Positions 5,877-7,305 of a stretch of DNA of 7,305 nt are shown here, piece after piece (the stretch's first letter is position 1; each line of letters begins with the position of its first letter). Under the pieces are notes generated by a model. It searched no databases. It saw only the letters and a list, made by a program, of their open reading frames with translations, and had not been told where the DNA came from. Source of the DNA: an uncultured Clostridia bacterium (GTDB lineage: Bacteria; Bacillota; Clostridia; Lachnospirales; Lachnospiraceae); NCBI GenBank assembly GCA_946186175.1, contig CAMHMG010000151.1, forward strand, positions 1 through 7,305. The letters run 5' to 3'. The position numbers were made by a program, and so were the translations under genes.

Positions 5877-7303
5877 AACTACCTAGTGAATTTGAAAACA
5901 GAATGAAAGAAATGTTAGGGCCGGATTATGAAAAATATCTGGCTTCTTTTGAATTGCAAAGCTATCAGGGATTAAGGGTTAATACCTTAAAGTTGTCAAC
6001 TGAGGATTTTTTGAAATATACAGATGAAATATCGTCAATTAATTTCAAAAATCTTAAGCCTGTTGAGTGGACTGACAATGGGTTCTATTATGATAATATC
6101 AAGCCTTCCAAGCATCCATATTATTTTGGAGGATTGTATTATCTTCAGGAACCTTCAGCTATGAGTACTGCAAGCTTGCTTCCTATTGATGAAGGCGATA
6201 AGGTACTTGATATATGCGCGGCTCCGGGTGGAAAATCTACTGAGCTTGCAGCAAAGCTTAAAGGTGCCGGACTTCTTGTGTCAAATGATATAAGCAATTC
6301 AAGAGCTAAGGCGCTGCTTAAGAATCTGGAACTTTTCGGAGTTGGTAATTCTCTTATCACCAGTGTTGCTCCCAATGAATTAGCCAAACATTTCCCCTCA
6401 TTTTTTGATAAGATACTAATTGATGCTCCTTGTTCTGGAGAAGGAATGTTCCGCAAACAGTCTAATATGACTACAGCATGGGAGAATAACGGAGTTGATC
6501 TGTTCGTTGGATTACAGAGATCAATATTAAAAGAAGCGGTTACCATGCTCAAACCCGGTGGGAAGATCATTTATTCTACATGTACTTTTTCACCTGAGGA
6601 GAATGAGCAGTCTATAGAATATCTGCTTTCATTAGATGACAATCTATCATTAGTTGAATTGCCGTTATATGAAGGCTGGGATAAAGGACATCCGGAATGG
6701 GGGAATACCGATAATCAGGATCTTACCAAATGTAGAAGACTCTGGCCTCATAGGGTTAAGGGAGAGGGACATTTTGTTGCAATGGTTGAGAAGAACGCTA
6801 CAGTAAATGATCCACCAAGTGCTTTAGATGATACGTCCGGAGAATATGGGATAAATTCATATAACTTTTCTAAGTCTAAATTAAGTGATGAAGCGGTTGA
6901 TTTTATAAGTAAGATTGATTATCCATTTGATCTGAGCAGAATGGATGTTTTGAAAGATAAAGTATATTATATTCCTGATGAAATGCCGGGTGTTAAGGGT
7001 CTTCGGATTCTTCGCTGCGGATTACTTATGGGTGAGATGAAGAAAAACCGCTTTGAACCAAGTCAGGCGCTTGCAATGTTTTTGAAAATGAAAGATTTTA
7101 CTAATTCAATTTCACTAAAATTTAATGATGACAGGGTTGTCAGATATCTTAAGGGTGAGACGATTGAGTTAAATGACAATGAAGTTTCCGGTTTGTCAGA
7201 TGGTTATATTCTTGTAGGTGTAGAAAGTTTCCCGCTTGGATGGGGAAAGAATACAAGAGGAACCGTCAAGAATAAATATCTGGCCGGCTGGAGAATGATG
7301 TAG
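5873..7303 (+). CDS. rsmF: RsmF/NSUN-type rRNA (cytosine-5-)-methyltransferase
   Basis: SAM-dependent RNA m5C methyltransferase, expected to modify 16S rRNA near the decoding site (the RsmF/YebU family). Layout of the 476 residues: N-terminal region opening LPSEFENRMKEMLG and containing YQGLRVNTLK (31-40), typical of the family; Rossmann SAM-binding motif DICAAPGGKST (113-123); motif IV DAPCSGEGMFRK (184-195) with Cys187; and motif VI YSTCTFSPEENE (234-245) with catalytic Cys237. LWPHR (290-294) and GHFVA (299-303) close the catalytic core. The C-terminal half has the family's conserved GLRILRCGLLMGE segment (376-388) and a PUA-like end (about 420-476). The protein is complete, stopping two bases before the window end. 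The start is fixed by an in-frame TAG at 5855 and by family N-terminal similarity, although the ribosome binding site is poor. The exact target cytosine cannot be read from sequence. Confidence 0.92.
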   Translation: MKLPSEFENRMKEMLGPDYEKYLASFELQSYQGLRVNTLKLSTEDFLKYTDEISSINFKNLKPVEWTDNGFYYDNIKPSKHPYYFGGLYYLQEPSAMSTASLLPIDEGDKVLDICAAPGGKSTELAAKLKGAGLLVSNDISNSRAKALLKNLELFGVGNSLITSVAPNELAKHFPSFFDKILIDAPCSGEGMFRKQSNMTTAWENNGVDLFVGLQRSILKEAVTMLKPGGKIIYSTCTFSPEENEQSIEYLLSLDDNLSLVELPLYEGWDKGHPEWGNTDNQDLTKCRRLWPHRVKGEGHFVAMVEKNATVNDPPSALDDTSGEYGINSYNFSKSKLSDEAVDFISKIDYPFDLSRMDVLKDKVYYIPDEMPGVKGLRILRCGLLMGEMKKNRFEPSQALAMFLKMKDFTNSISLKFNDDRVVRYLKGETIELNDNEVSGLSDGYILVGVESFPLGWGKNTRGTVKNKYLAGWRMM

Positions 7304-7305
7304 TA

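Noticed and set aside
6145..6570. Antisense ORF of 141 codons inside the rsmF gene
   Set aside because: It lies opposite the SAM-binding and catalytic motifs of the methyltransferase, and no family resemblance is seen. It is a shadow ORF.
1..7305. Mobile elements, CRISPR arrays, tRNA or rRNA genes, toxin-antitoxin or phage-defence loci
   Set aside because: No transposase or integrase motifs, terminal inverted repeats, spaced direct repeats or tRNA-like folds were seen. The only direct repeat is the in-frame coding repeat near the start.

Overview
The window looks like chromosomal DNA from a low-GC, Gram-positive anaerobe of the Clostridia, most likely a Lachnospiraceae member (Lachnospira, Roseburia or Butyrivibrio type). 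The basis is AT-rich coding with A/T-ending codons, GGGG/AAGGA-type ribosome binding sites, sigma-A-like promoter elements, and protein families typical of that group: a YkuD/PG_binding_4 L,D-transpeptidase, a small RelQ-type alarmone synthetase and an RsmF-type methyltransferase. The family placement is inference, since no search was run. All recognised genes lie on the + strand, and no stretch over 300 bases lacks a gene.

Layout. Positions 1-1911 hold the 3' part of a membrane-anchored L,D-transpeptidase; its reading frame is open from base 1, so the true start lies upstream. Its cytoplasmic tail contains a 12-residue (36-bp) tandem repeat. After 12 bp comes purine-nucleoside phosphorylase (1924-2745), and after another 25 bp an amidohydrolase resembling MTA/SAH/adenosine deaminases (2771-4105). 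These three probably form one operon. A 95-bp gap leads to a small membrane-anchored M23 (LytM) peptidase (4201-4821). A good extended -10 promoter (4854-4881) then drives relQ (4927-5730), with a small hairpin at the predicted transcript start. Downstream, a perfect 10-bp hairpin (5816-5839) separates relQ from an RsmF-type rRNA m5C methyltransferase (5873-7303). An 11-codon ORF starting just after the hairpin overlaps the rsmF start as ATGA.

How the genes fit together. Two genes act on peptidoglycan: one makes 3-3 cross-links and one is a predicted endopeptidase. Two form a plausible purine-salvage step, in which the deaminase makes inosine-type nucleosides and the phosphorylase splits them to base and ribose-1-phosphate. 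The last two concern (p)ppGpp and ribosome modification. Purine nucleotides link the salvage pair to relQ, but a functional connection is inference.

I do not see a wholly new multi-gene system. The points most worth a second look are: the RelQ homologue, which appears to lack several residues of the known pppGpp allosteric site and carries a C-terminal extension of about 60 residues; the hairpin/short-ORF arrangement in front of rsmF; and the repeat-rich cytoplasmic tail and Lys-rich catalytic-domain insertion of the L,D-transpeptidase.
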